From NCBI RefSeq assembly GCF_009377345.1, contig NZ_WBSL01000003.1, positions 132,501 to 196,500 of the forward strand: 64,000 nt of DNA, given 5' to 3'. Below the pieces are notes generated by a model that worked only from the letters and a program-made list of their open reading frames with translations, searched no databases and had not been told where the DNA came from. Within the stretch, counting starts at the first letter, position 1, and the number at the start of each line of letters is the position of its first letter. This stretch comes from Deinococcus terrestris. Its GTDB lineage: Bacteria; Deinococcota; Deinococci; Deinococcales; Deinococcaceae. The position numbers were made by a program, and so were the translations under genes. This document shows positions 1 through 13,573 of the stretch, piece by piece.

Positions 1-109
1 CGACGACCTCGCGCGAGAGGCCCTTGGGCGCCTTGACGGCGTACCGCTCGGGGCTACTCCAGCCGTACTCGTAGTCCTTGTTGATGTTGGCGACTTCGGG
101 ATTGGTCAT
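1..109 (-). CDS. sufB: Fe-S cluster assembly protein SufB, N-terminal fragment
   Basis: Only the first 36 codons are inside the window; the gene runs off the left edge. The reverse strand gives MTNPEVANINKDYEYGWSSP followed by ERYAVKAPKGLSREVV, a typical SufB N-terminus. SufB is the scaffold of the SufBCD complex that builds Fe-S clusters in the cytoplasm. An AAGGAGC ribosome-binding site lies about 7 bases upstream of the ATG. It follows sufC after 28 bases, so the two are probably cotranscribed. The identification rests on a short stretch plus its sufC neighbour. Confidence 0.85.
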   Translation of the reverse strand, partial: MTNPEVANINKDYEYGWSSPERYAVKAPKGLSREVV

Positions 110-137
110 TTGGAAGCTCCTTGGGAGGAGGAAAGGT

Positions 138-923
<786 letters not shown>

Positions 924-953
924 GAAGGCTCCTTTGGTGGGGGTCACTCTTCT

Positions 954-968
954 TGAGAATGATTCCTA
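954..968. promoter_or_regulatory. Candidate Fur/DtxR-type iron box in the suf leader
   Basis: TGAGAATGATTCCTA is an imperfect 7-1-7 palindrome (TGAGAAT / TAGGAAT, 5 of 7 matching) resembling Fur-family boxes (TGATAAT-n-ATTATCA). It lies just downstream of the predicted suf transcription start, where a bound repressor would block initiation or elongation. Iron control of suf is widespread; here it is an inference from a single site. Confidence 0.35.
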
Positions 969-979
969 GTTATGGGGGT

Positions 980-1008
980 ATTCTACCCACTCTGCCCCCT
1001 AAAGTCGA
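980..1008 (-). promoter_or_regulatory. Promoter of sufC-sufB
   Basis: On the minus strand TCGACT and TAGAAT are separated by exactly 17 bases, a good sigma-70 type promoter about 60 bases upstream of sufC. The resulting leader carries a ribosome-binding site, unlike many genes in this window. Confidence 0.65.
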
Positions 1009-1088
1009 GTGAGTTGGTGCGGATTCGGGACGTGTGTTGCGGAGGCGGCGGGTGCGTCCCGGTGGGCGCCGGGACGTGGTGGGGGCCG

Positions 1089-2177
1089 TCAGGTAGACAG
1101 GGTGCGGGCCGGGGGCGCGGGGAGCAGCGCCGCTTCCAGTTCGCCCAGCCAGGCCTCCTCCACCCCATGCGGGCACAGCGGGTCGTCCAGCGCGGCGCGG
1201 CCCCGGGCGAGCACCTCCGGCACCTCCGCGTGGCGGCCCTCGGCCAGGAGGATGACGGCCTCGGCGCGGGCGCGGCTGCTGTCCGGGAGCAGGGGGGTGG
1301 CGGGCACGGCGCTCAGAGCGGCGCGGGCGGCGGCGGCGTCCCCCCGGCGGGCAGAAACGTACGCTTGCTCGGCCAGGAAGCCAGCCCGCAGCAGGGGCGG
1401 CTGGCCCTCGGTCAGGGCCAGGGCATCCTCCAGGTGCCGCGCCGCCCCCTCCAGATCGCCGTGGTCGGCGGCGACCTGTGCCCGGTACTGCCGGGCCGTG
1501 GCGTCGAAGAGGGGCGCGTGCAGGGCCGCGAGCAGTTCGGGCGGCCAGTCGCGGGGGCGCTGCCGGATCGCGGCGGCGGCCAGGGCCAGCAGGGCCGCTT
1601 CCGGGCGGGCGGTGGCCGAGCCGGGCCGCAACCGCCGCCAGCGGGCACCGTCGGGCAGCAGGCCGGGTCCGGTGAGGGGCAGGGCCGAGACCAGGTTGAG
1701 GAGCAGGCCCACTCCCGCCACGGTCCACAGGACGGTGCTCGCGTTTCCCTGCGCGGCCAGCGCCAGGGCCGCGCACGCCACGCTGAACAGCAGGCCCACC
1801 AGCGGCCCCCCCGCGATCATGTGGCGGTACCGGCGGGCGAGGTCGTCCAGGGCCAGGCCAGGCGGGGGCATCATGTACGCGAACCCCAGCGCCGGGACGC
1901 GGCTGCGGCGCCAGCGGCGCTGCTGGGGCCACCAACTGACCGGGCCGATTCCCAGCACGCGCAGGTGCAGGCCCACCCGACGGCCGAACCAGGCGTGCCC
2001 CAGTTCGTGGACCAGGACCTGAAGCGGCCACCCCAGCGCCAGCCCCAGCAGCACGGCCCACAGCGGCGCCCCGGAGCTGAAGAGGGCGTCGCCGATGAAG
2101 AACCCCAGCAGACCGCCTCCTACCGCGCTCAGGACGGTGGTGAGTGGCGACCGGGTCCGGGGCGGCTTCGGCGTCAT
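1089..2177 (-). CDS. M50-family (site-2-protease-like) membrane metallopeptidase with a C-terminal helical repeat region
   Basis: Predicted intramembrane zinc protease. The motif HELGH (residues 57-61) falls in the second hydrophobic segment, the hallmark of the M50 family. A second metal-ligand region is probably the LLPDGARW stretch after the later membrane segments (the family usually has N-x-x-P-x-x-x-x-D-G). Four or so membrane segments fill the first 165 residues. The C-terminal half (about 185-345) is Ala/Leu-rich and looks like TPR-type helices, not part of a standard small M50 protein. A TAGAAT -10 box lies 9 bases before the ATG. Divergent from exbB. Its substrate cannot be told from the sequence. 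Confidence 0.75.
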   Translation of the reverse strand: MTPKPPRTRSPLTTVLSAVGGGLLGFFIGDALFSSGAPLWAVLLGLALGWPLQVLVHELGHAWFGRRVGLHLRVLGIGPVSWWPQQRRWRRSRVPALGFAYMMPPPGLALDDLARRYRHMIAGGPLVGLLFSVACAALALAAQGNASTVLWTVAGVGLLLNLVSALPLTGPGLLPDGARWRRLRPGSATARPEAALLALAAAAIRQRPRDWPPELLAALHAPLFDATARQYRAQVAADHGDLEGAARHLEDALALTEGQPPLLRAGFLAEQAYVSARRGDAAAARAALSAVPATPLLPDSSRARAEAVILLAEGRHAEVPEVLARGRAALDDPLCPHGVEEAWLGELEAALLPAPPARTLST

Positions 2178-2309
2178 ACGGGGGGCATTCTAGAGGCGCT
2201 GCCTGTGGCCCACGGTCCACCCCAGCACACAGGGCGTGTCCGTCCCGGATGAGCGCCTGATCAGCTTCTTTCACGCTTGCCACGCGCCCGCGTGCTACCC
2301 GTGAGGGCC

Positions 2310-2990
2310 ATGAACGTCGTCGAGCTTTTGCGGGCCGCTGGCCCCCTGCTGTGGGTGCTGGCCGCGCTGTCCGTGTACGTCGTCTACACCGCTGCCGTGC
2401 GGGCGCAGGCGCTGGCCCGACTGGGCCGCGACCCGGACGCCCTGATCGAGCGGGCGCGGGCCATTACCGCCGAGAGCGGCCCGGCGGCGGCGCTAGCGGA
2501 AGTGGACCGCGCCGCGCACCCTGGCTCGGCCGTCCACGTGCTGCGGGCGGGGCTGGGCCGCGCCGACCGTGGCCCGGAGGCGGCGCAGGCCGCAATGAAC
2601 TCGGCCCTGCTCGCCGAAGACGCCCGGCTCTACGCGGGCCTCCCGGCGCTGGGCACTGCCGCGCAGATCGCGCCGCTGCTGGGGCTGCTGGGCACCGTGA
2701 TCGGGATGGTGCGGTCCTTCCTGGTCTTCGCGGACACCGCCGCCCCCACGCCCGATCAGCTCGCGCAGGGAATCAGCGAGGCGCTGGTCAACACGGCGGC
2801 GGGACTGATCGTGGCGGTGGTCGCCTACGTTGCCCGCAACGCGCTCAAGGCCCGCGCCGACCGGATCGCCACCGGGGCCGAACGGGTGCGCGAGGAGGTT
2901 CCAGCGTGGCTGGCGGGCCGGAACCGGGGCATGGTGCCGGAGGTGGCGCTGCATTTCGACCCGGTTCCGGCAGCCGGAGCCACGCGGTGA
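2310..2990 (+). CDS. exbB: MotA/TolQ/ExbB proton-channel family protein
   Basis: Inner-membrane stator subunit that uses the proton gradient to drive a TonB- or TolA-like partner. Three membrane segments are visible: near residues 8-28, around 105-130 (ending PLLGLLGTVIGMVRSF, the family signature region) and about 150-172 (NTAAGLIVAVVAYVARN). I took the ATG at 2310 (MNVVELLRAAG), preceded by GTGAGGG; an in-frame ATG at 2277 would add 11 charged residues in front of the membrane segment. Stop overlaps the start of the next gene. ExbB and TolQ cannot be told apart by sequence here; the TonB-like third gene favours an Exb-type complex. Confidence 0.85.
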   Translation: MNVVELLRAAGPLLWVLAALSVYVVYTAAVRAQALARLGRDPDALIERARAITAESGPAAALAEVDRAAHPGSAVHVLRAGLGRADRGPEAAQAAMNSALLAEDARLYAGLPALGTAAQIAPLLGLLGTVIGMVRSFLVFADTAAPTPDQLAQGISEALVNTAAGLIVAVVAYVARNALKARADRIATGAERVREEVPAWLAGRNRGMVPEVALHFDPVPAAGATR

Positions 2991-3397
2991 GGCGGCGCTT
3001 CCGCGAGGGCAGCGAGGGGGGCGTGACCTTCGACTTCGCCCCGATGGTGGACATCGTGCTGCTGCTGCTGATCTTCTTCTTCCTGACGAGCAGCCTGGGG
3101 GCGCGGCAAAACGCCTTGCCCCTTGACCTGCCCCGCGCCAGCGCGACCGTGCAGGAGACGCCGGAGCTGCCCATCGTGAGCGTGGACCGCTCGGGCAAGA
3201 TTTTCCTGAATGGGAAGGAAACGACGCTGACCCGGCTGGGCGGGCGGCTGGAGCCGCTGGTAAAGTCGTCCGGCGGGCTGGTGGGCCTGCGGGCCGACGA
3301 ACGCGGCAATTACGGGACGGTGGTGCGCGTGATGGACGAGATCAAGAAGGCCGGGGGCGAGCGTCTGGCGCTGGGCACCCGCGACGCGGAGGAGTAA
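2987..3397 (+). CDS. exbD: ExbD/TolR family protein
   Basis: 136-residue partner of the ExbB channel. One membrane segment follows a short basic N-terminus and contains the conserved proton-carrying aspartate (APMVDIVLLLLIFF, D22). The remainder is a small periplasmic domain with the usual family pattern (VDRSGKIFLNG; VGLRADERGNYG). The start is a GTG that overlaps the stop of exbB (GTGA), a typical translationally coupled arrangement. The length is normal. Forms an operon with exbB and the TonB-like gene 4 bases downstream. Confidence 0.88.
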   Translation: MRRRFREGSEGGVTFDFAPMVDIVLLLLIFFFLTSSLGARQNALPLDLPRASATVQETPELPIVSVDRSGKIFLNGKETTLTRLGGRLEPLVKSSGGLVGLRADERGNYGTVVRVMDEIKKAGGERLALGTRDAEE

Positions 3398-3401
3398 CCC
3401 C

Positions 3402-5558
3402 ATGACCACCCTGCCCAGCCCCCCGCCGCCCCCACCCAACCCCGAGCGCCGCGACCAGCTCCGCGCCGCCGGGGTCACGCTGGCCCTGCATGGGGCGCTG
3501 CTGCTGGGGCTGCTGGCGGTGCGGCCCGACGGGCGCCTCGCGGCCGCCAGCCCGCCCGACCTCGACCGCGCTCCGCTGGAAGTGGTGACGCTGGCGCCGC
3601 CGCCCACCCCTGCCGCCGTCCTGACGCCGCCCCCCCGCGTGGAGCCACCCGCGCCCACCGCCCGGTCTGAGACGCCCCCACCCCCGCAGGCCGAGGCCCC
3701 GGTGGAGGAGGCCGCCCCGATTCCGGCCCCCGAGCCTGCCCCGCCGCCCCCACCCCCGGCCCTACCCCCGGAGACGCGGGCCACCCCCGAGCGGACCCCG
3801 CCGCCCGAGCCGGACCCCGTACCCGCGCCCCAGCCGCAGCGGGCGGCCCCGCAGTCCCCGGCCCCGGCGGCGAGCCGAACCACCCCCGTCCCACCGTCAG
3901 CGCCACGTGCGGCGGCCCCTGCCCCGGCGACCGCGAGCACCCCCGACCCCGCCCGCCCCGCGAGCGCGGCCCCGGACGCTCCGGCCCCCTCGCCCACCCC
4001 CGCCGGAGCGCCCGCCCCCGAGGCCGCCCCGCAGGAACTCGCCCCGGAAGCGTCGGCGGGAGCGCCGAGCGGGTCGGGCCTGTTCGTGCCGGAAGCGGAG
4101 GCCCCCAGCCAGGCCACCCCGCTCGACGAGGTGCCCACCGAGGCCGAGGCCCGTGCCGGGACCCCTGAGCCGTCCGCCCCCGCCGAGACGGTCGCCACCC
4201 TGCCCCGCCGTGAGGACGCGGCCCCGGCGAGTGCACAGGAAACGGCCGCACCCGCTCGCGGCAGTGCCACCGCCAGCGAGGAACCCGCGCCCGCCCGTGG
4301 GACTGGGTCCGCCTCCACCGAGGCAGGTGGCGAGAGCGCCCCAGCACGCGGCAGCCAGGGCACTCCGGCAGCCGGGGAGACGGCCGAAGCCGCCCGCGCC
4401 GCCGCCCGCGCCCCCCAGGGCACCGCGCCCGACGCGCCCCTCGCCCCGCGCGGCACCCAGGCCCCCGGCACGCCCGAGGCGGTCGCCGGACGCGCGGGCA
4501 CCGTGAGCCGCACCCCCCAGGAGACGGCCCCCGACGCGCCTGCCGCGTCCCGTCCGGCAGCGGGCGCGTCGGGCGGAAGCGCGGCCCCCGTGGCCTCGGC
4601 GCGGCCTGCCCCCTCGGCCCCGGCGACCGCTCCGGCTGAGTTGGCGGGGGGCCGGGGAACGGCGGCGACGCCCGCCCCGGTTCCCGGCGAAGCCAGCCCC
4701 CCCACCCGTGGGGCGGCGGGTCAGGGGACCTCCCCGGCCCCTGCCGCCGACACCGCCCGGCCTGGCCCGGCTCCCGGCACGCCCGCCGGAACAGGGGAGG
4801 GGACGGCCAGCCCGACCCCCCGCGCGGGCACCGCGACCACGCCCCCGGTCACTCCCGCCGCGCCCGCTGCCGGGAGTGGGGGAGCCGGAAGTACTCCCGC
4901 CGCCCCCGCCGAGACGCCCCGCGCCTCCACAGGAGCGGGGTCGGGCAGCGGCTCCGGCCCGGCCCCCGAACCTGGCCCCGGCGCCGGGCGCGGCGGTTCG
5001 GGCGGCACGGCGAGCGGTCCCGGCGGCAGCGGCACGACCCCGACTGGCGGGCGTCCGGGTAGCAATGGCGCGGGCGGCTCCACTGGAACCGGCGAGGCCC
5101 CCGGACGTGGCGGCAGCGGTGCCCCCGGCGGTGGGGGCGGCACGGGCGGCGGCGAGGTGGCCCGCGCGGGCGGGGGCAGCGGGGCGGCGGCGGGGACCGA
5201 GACACGCCCCCTGGCCTGCACCGTCGTCGTGGACGTGCGGGGGCTGGGCCGCTTTGACCGTGACATGACCAGTCACGTCTACGACGCCTCGGGCACCCAG
5301 CTCTGGCCCGACGCGGCGCTGGTGCGTGGCGTGTCTTCCCAGCTCGTCAACGAGGGCAACCTCCACACCTACGCGACCTCAGAAGGGCAGCTCGGCGCCT
5401 TCCAGAACATCACCCGCGTCAAGGCCACGCGCGTGCAGGCCCCCCGCATCGCCCCCAACTCCCCGGTCCGCACCGACGTGGTCCTGAATGCCGCCGCCGC
5501 CGCCCAGTTCCGCTCGGCGGGCGCGGCCTGCCGGGTCGTCTACCTCAAGGACGCCTGA
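3402..5558 (+). CDS. Very long Pro/Ala/Gly-rich TonB-like energy transducer with a non-TonB C-terminal domain
   Basis: 718 residues. A basic N-terminus (residues 12-20) is followed by one membrane segment (LHGALLLGLLAV, about 28-40), then roughly 550 residues of low-complexity Pro/Ala/Gly/Thr sequence, then a folded C-terminal domain of about 120 residues from residue 595. This is the layout of TonB: membrane anchor, periplasm-spanning linker, C-terminal contact domain. The linker is several times longer than in usual TonB proteins. The C-terminal domain does not look like TonB_C; it reads LACTVVVDVRGLGRFDRDM and later RVQAPRIAPNSPVRTDVVL, loosely like exported proteins that share a VDARGLG motif. 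Third gene of the exb operon, 4 bases after exbD. The role as transducer is inferred from context. Confidence 0.6.
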   Translation: MTTLPSPPPPPPNPERRDQLRAAGVTLALHGALLLGLLAVRPDGRLAAASPPDLDRAPLEVVTLAPPPTPAAVLTPPPRVEPPAPTARSETPPPPQAEAPVEEAAPIPAPEPAPPPPPPALPPETRATPERTPPPEPDPVPAPQPQRAAPQSPAPAASRTTPVPPSAPRAAAPAPATASTPDPARPASAAPDAPAPSPTPAGAPAPEAAPQELAPEASAGAPSGSGLFVPEAEAPSQATPLDEVPTEAEARAGTPEPSAPAETVATLPRREDAAPASAQETAAPARGSATASEEPAPARGTGSASTEAGGESAPARGSQGTPAAGETAEAARAAARAPQGTAPDAPLAPRGTQAPGTPEAVAGRAGTVSRTPQETAPDAPAASRPAAGASGGSAAPVASARPAPSAPATAPAELAGGRGTAATPAPVPGEASPPTRGAAGQGTSPAPAADTARPGPAPGTPAGTGEGTASPTPRAGTATTPPVTPAAPAAGSGGAGSTPAAPAETPRASTGAGSGSGSGPAPEPGPGAGRGGSGGTASGPGGSGTTPTGGRPGSNGAGGSTGTGEAPGRGGSGAPGGGGGTGGGEVARAGGGSGAAAGTETRPLACTVVVDVRGLGRFDRDMTSHVYDASGTQLWPDAALVRGVSSQLVNEGNLHTYATSEGQLGAFQNITRVKATRVQAPRIAPNSPVRTDVVLNAAAAAQFRSAGAACRVVYLKDA

Positions 5559-5614
5559 TCCCCGGACCCCTCCGGGTCAGCCTCCCGTCATTCCCCTTTG
5601 TTATGAGGTTCACC

Positions 5615-6430
5615 ATGCGTAAAACTGCCCTGCTTTCCCTCGCCGTGCTGCTCTCCGCGCCCGCCCTCGCCTGGGTGCCCAAGCTGGAGGAGACGACCGC
5701 CAAGAACGTCATCGACGGCGCGTATGGCCGCCGCGACGCGGTGCCCACCTACCAGACCATCGACCTGAACGTCAAAGACGGCCAGTTCGTCTCGGGGGCG
5801 GGGGCGGTCAAAGCCTTCGACGGCGGCGACAAGTGCGTGGCCGATTGGCTCGCCGCGCCGACCGATTTTAAGGCCGGGAGCCGTCCGCTGGCGGTCACCG
5901 CGAGCGGGCAGGCCGACCAGCTTTACTTCCAGGCGGTCGAGGCCCGCGACAACTTCAAGAACCTCAGCGCCGCCGACGCGCTGGGGGCTGACTTGGCCGG
6001 GAAGAGGCTCGCAGATGGCCTGCTGCGTGTGGACGTGCAGGTGCGTGGCCTGCCCAATGAGAAGAAGCGGGATGCCTACAGCGTCTTCCTCAAGGGGGCT
6101 GATGGAAAGCCCGTCAAATGGACTCGCCGCTCCTTCGTCAACGACTGGAAATCCATGAACGGTGCCAGCGCCACTCAAACCACTACGGCAACAGCAACGA
6201 CGACTGCCACGACAACAACTTCTGCAAACTCCAGCACCACCACGGCAACGACCACGGTGACCTCCAGCCCCGTCGCGTTGCAGGGGCCATTGGAGGGCAC
6301 CCTCGTGTACTACTTCGAGCCGCTGAAAGCCGGACTGGGGGCCAGCGACAAAGTTGAACTCCTGATCCGCACCGAGGCAGACACCAACTGTGCCTACAGC
6401 GTGACGCTGGACCTGGGCAGCTTCCAGTAA
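5615..6430 (+). CDS. Secreted protein of unknown function with a Thr-rich linker
   Basis: 271 residues. A clear signal peptide (MRKTALLSLAVLLSAPALA, cleaved before WVPK). I chose the ATG at 5615 because TGAGGT lies 7 bases upstream; an ATG 12 bases earlier is in frame. I do not recognise the family. The body has one Cys near residue 70 and one near the C-terminus, and residues about 186-222 are almost entirely Thr/Ala/Ser, encoded by a run of ACN codons with locally lower GC. After the linker comes a beta-rich tail (GTLVYYFEPL, VELLIRTEADTNCAYSVTL). It lies 56 bases after the TonB-like gene and may be cotranscribed with it; a hairpin terminator follows. Confidence 0.6.
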   Translation: MRKTALLSLAVLLSAPALAWVPKLEETTAKNVIDGAYGRRDAVPTYQTIDLNVKDGQFVSGAGAVKAFDGGDKCVADWLAAPTDFKAGSRPLAVTASGQADQLYFQAVEARDNFKNLSAADALGADLAGKRLADGLLRVDVQVRGLPNEKKRDAYSVFLKGADGKPVKWTRRSFVNDWKSMNGASATQTTTATATTTATTTTSANSSTTTATTTVTSSPVALQGPLEGTLVYYFEPLKAGLGASDKVELLIRTEADTNCAYSVTLDLGSFQ

Positions 6431-6441
6431 GTCGGGTAACG

Positions 6442-6473
6442 GGGGGCAGGGGCCGAAGCTGGCGCCTGCCCCC
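6442..6473 (+). terminator. Hairpin terminator after the secreted protein gene
   Basis: GGGGGCAGG and CCTGCCCCC form a 9-bp stem around a 14-base loop, followed by ACCCTTT. It ends the exb-operon region before coaX. Confidence 0.6.
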
Positions 6474-6501
6474 ACCCTTTGGCCTCTGCCACAATGCCCC
6501 C

Positions 6502-7302
6502 GTGGCTGCCTCCCCCTCCTCCTTCCCGCTGCTCGCCGTGGATATCGGCAACACCAGCACGGTGCTGGGCCTTGCGGACGCCTCGCTGACCCTCACGCAC
6601 ACCTGGCGGGTGCGGACCAACCGCGACCATCTGCCCGACGACCTCGCGCTGCAACTCCGGGGCCTGTTCGCGCTGGCCGGGGCCGAGTCGCCCCGCGCCG
6701 CCGTGCTGAGCAGTGTGGCGCCGCCGCTGGGCCAGAACTACGCGCTGGCGCTGCGTCGGCACTTCCGGGTGGAAGCCTTCGAGGTCAGCGCCGAGAATCT
6801 GCCCGACGTGACGGTCGAACTCGATCAGCCGGGCGCGGTGGGGGCCGACCGCCTCGCCAACCTGTTCGGGGCCGAGCGCTACCTGGGCGGGCACGAGTAC
6901 GCGGTCGTCGTGGATTTCGGCACCTCGACCAACTTCGACGTGATCGGGCGCGGACGGCGCTTTCTGGGGGGCGTGCTGGCGACTGGGGCGCAGCTCAGTG
7001 CCGACGCCCTTTTCTCGCGGGCGGCCAAGCTGCCGCGCATCACGCTGGAGGCGCCGCGTACCGCCATCGGCAAGAACACCACCCACGCCCTGCAATCCGG
7101 CCTCGTCTTCGGGTACGCCGAGATGGTGGACGGCCTGCTGCGCCGCATCCGTGCCGAGCTGCCGGGGGAGGCCGTCGCGGTCGCCACGGGCGGCTTCTCC
7201 CGCACGGTGGAGGGGATCTGCCGCGAGATCGACCACTACGACGAGACACTGACCGTGCGTGGCCTGCTGGAGCTGTGGGCCAGCCGTCCCGACCGAACAT
7301 AA
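6502..7302 (+). CDS. coaX: Type III pantothenate kinase
   Basis: Phosphorylates pantothenate, the first step of coenzyme A synthesis. Family landmarks: an N-terminal ASKHA nucleotide-binding motif (LLAVDIGNTSTVLGL, about residues 9-24), GADRLANLFGA near 112-122, and VVVDFGTSTNFDVI near 133-146, which carries the catalytic Asp. 266 residues is the normal length. The GTG start follows a CACAAT -10 box by 6 bases and has no ribosome-binding site, so the message is probably leaderless. Type III enzymes are not inhibited by CoA feedback in the way of type I. Confidence 0.93.
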   Translation: MAASPSSFPLLAVDIGNTSTVLGLADASLTLTHTWRVRTNRDHLPDDLALQLRGLFALAGAESPRAAVLSSVAPPLGQNYALALRRHFRVEAFEVSAENLPDVTVELDQPGAVGADRLANLFGAERYLGGHEYAVVVDFGTSTNFDVIGRGRRFLGGVLATGAQLSADALFSRAAKLPRITLEAPRTAIGKNTTHALQSGLVFGYAEMVDGLLRRIRAELPGEAVAVATGGFSRTVEGICREIDHYDETLTVRGLLELWASRPDRT

Positions 7303-7354
7303 GCTGCCGGCAAATGCCCCGGCGCGTTCGGGGCACGCGGCGCAGAATGTGGGC

Positions 7355-8602
7355 GTGAATACCAAAACGGCGGCCCAGATTCAGGTCTTGCTGGAGGAGC
7401 GGCAGCTTCCAGAGCACGCCCGCGTGGTCATGAGCGGCAACCACGCGGTGCCGTGGCGTCTCCTCGAAATCGTGGACGGGACGCTGCCAGGCTACCGCCT
7501 GAACGCACTCAACGCCCCGCGTGGCCTCCCGCGCCGCGACGGGGTGAGCTACGAGACCTCCTTCGTGGGACCGGGGATGCGCGGCAGCGTTCGCCTGAGC
7601 TACACGCCCGCCCGGCTCTCGCAGGTGCCGCTGCTGTTCTCCACCACCCGCCCGCCCGACGTGCTGCTGCTGCACGTCTCCGCGCCGCGCGGCGGGAAGG
7701 TGTCGCTGGGCACCGAGGTCAACATCCTGCCCGCCGCCATCGAGGCGTGCCGGGCACGCGGCGGCCTGATCCTGGGGCAGCTCAACCCGCAGATGCCCTA
7801 CACCTTCGGGGACGGGGAGTACGACGTGGGCCTCTTCGACGGGCTGTTGGACACCGACGAGGCCCTCGCCTCGCCCCCCACGCGCGGGGAGTCGGCGGCG
7901 AGCGCGGCCGAGTCGGCGGCCCTGATCGGGGAGCGGGTGGCCGCCCGCGTGGCCGACGGCGCGACCCTGCAACTCGGCATTGGGGAGGTGCCCGACGCGA
8001 CCCTGCCCGGCCTGAGCCGCCGCCGCCGACTGGGGGTATGGTCCGAGATGTTCAGCGACGGCATCCTCAGCCTCGACGCGGCCGGAGCGCTGGACCCGGA
8101 CCGCCTCGTCGTGGCGTCCTTCGCCTTCGGCTCACCGGAGCTGTACCGCTGGCTCGACGGCAACGAGCGGGTCATCATGCGCCGCACGGAAGTCACCAAC
8201 GACCCCGCCCAGATCGCCCGGCAGCCCGGCATGACCAGCGTGAACACGGCCCTCCAGATCGACCTCTTCGGGCAGGCCAACGCCAGCCGCATCGGCGCCC
8301 GCATCCACTCGGGCTTCGGCGGACAGACCGACTTCATCGTGGGGGCGCTGCACTCGCCCGGCGGTCAGGCGATCATGGCGCTGCGGTCCTGGCACCCCAA
8401 GGCGCAGGTGTCCACCATCGTGCCCATGCTTCAGGAACCCACGACCTCCTTCCAGCCCACCGCCGTGGTCACCGAGCAGGGCGTCGCGGAAATTCTCGGC
8501 CACGACGAGAAGGCGCAGGCAGCCGCCCTGATCGAGCACGCCGCCCACCCCCACGCCCGCGCCTACCTGTGGGAGGAAGCGCGTCGCCTCGGCCTGACCT
8601 AG
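7355..8602 (+). CDS. Acetyl-CoA hydrolase/CoA-transferase family protein
   Basis: 415 residues from a GTG at 7355 (VNTKTAAQIQ), placed 6 bases after a CAGAAT -10 box; a longer reading frame begins upstream inside coaX and is unlikely. The protein aligns by eye with the acetyl-CoA hydrolase/transferase fold: N-terminal Rossmann half (HVSAPRGGKVSLGTEVNI; NPQMPYTFGDGEYDVG) and C-terminal half with LQLGIGEVPDATL, GVWSEMFSDGILSL, and HSGFGGQTDFIVGAL near residue 315. Members move CoA between short-chain acids or hydrolyse acetyl-CoA; which reaction applies here cannot be decided. It lies 52 bases after coaX, with a small GC hairpin (7315-7335) between them. Confidence 0.78.
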   Translation: MNTKTAAQIQVLLEERQLPEHARVVMSGNHAVPWRLLEIVDGTLPGYRLNALNAPRGLPRRDGVSYETSFVGPGMRGSVRLSYTPARLSQVPLLFSTTRPPDVLLLHVSAPRGGKVSLGTEVNILPAAIEACRARGGLILGQLNPQMPYTFGDGEYDVGLFDGLLDTDEALASPPTRGESAASAAESAALIGERVAARVADGATLQLGIGEVPDATLPGLSRRRRLGVWSEMFSDGILSLDAAGALDPDRLVVASFAFGSPELYRWLDGNERVIMRRTEVTNDPAQIARQPGMTSVNTALQIDLFGQANASRIGARIHSGFGGQTDFIVGALHSPGGQAIMALRSWHPKAQVSTIVPMLQEPTTSFQPTAVVTEQGVAEILGHDEKAQAAALIEHAAHPHARAYLWEEARRLGLT

Positions 8603-8620
8603 GGCGCATGGACCAAAGAA

Positions 8621-8657
8621 GGAAGGTGGGAGACGTGCCGCGTGTCTCCCACCTTCC
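8621..8657. terminator. Bidirectional terminator between convergent genes
   Basis: GGAAGGTGGGAGAC and GTCTCCCACCTTCC form a perfect 14-bp stem with a 9-base loop, midway between the CoA-transferase family gene and pit, which converge here. Confidence 0.85.
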
Positions 8658-8679
8658 TGCGTAAGCCCCGCTCTACACG

Positions 8680-9681
<1,002 letters not shown>

Positions 9682-9682
9682 A

Positions 9683-10337
<655 letters not shown>

Positions 10338-10408
10338 GACAATCCCCTCCGATTCTCCGGCCCTTTGTCAGCCCCGTGTCAGGCGGAAGCGGGAAGGGCC
10401 AGCGAACA

Positions 10409-10433
10409 GGGGAGCCTGACGGTGAGGCTCCCC
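10409..10433 (-). terminator. Hairpin downstream of the amylase gene
   Basis: GGGGAGCCT and AGGCTCCCC make a 9-bp stem with a 7-base loop. It lies 20 bases past the amylase stop; the following bases are only weakly T-rich (TGTTCGC). Confidence 0.55.
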
Positions 10434-10453
10434 GGTGAACCGAGTCTAAACCT

Positions 10454-13504
<3,051 letters not shown>

Positions 13505-13513
13505 GATGCCTGC

Positions 13514-13543
13514 ATTGGACGCCGGAAGCCGAGGCCGTGTCAA
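13514..13543 (-). promoter_or_regulatory. Promoter of the amylase gene
   Basis: TTGACA and TCCAAT with an 18-base spacer, ending 9 bases before the ATG at 13504. The predicted transcript starts almost at the start codon, supporting the downstream start choice. Confidence 0.65.
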
Positions 13544-13573
13544 TGCGTGAGTTGGGAGGGGGGGCGCGGACCC

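Noticed and set aside
924..947. Upstream ATG (947) as the sufC start
   Set aside because: The AAGGAG site serves the ATG at 923 and would lie inside the longer frame.
1056..1075. GTCCCGG/CCGGGAC hairpin after the M50 gene as a terminator
   Set aside because: No T-run follows on either strand; might stop weakly, but I would not annotate it.
970..2283. Long frames on both strands overlapping the M50 protease gene
   Set aside because: Shadow frames; only the 1089-2177 frame has HELGH and ordered membrane segments.
3600..5200. Repeat-like texture in the TonB-like gene that could suggest a repeat array
   Set aside because: Units vary in length and sequence; it is low-complexity coding sequence, not a CRISPR or VNTR array.
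2825..5366. Long minus-strand reading frames (up to 626 residues) opposite the TonB-like gene
   Set aside because: They are Ala/Gly/Arg-rich mirror images of Pro/Ala codons in very GC-rich DNA, with no domain, start signal or operon logic.
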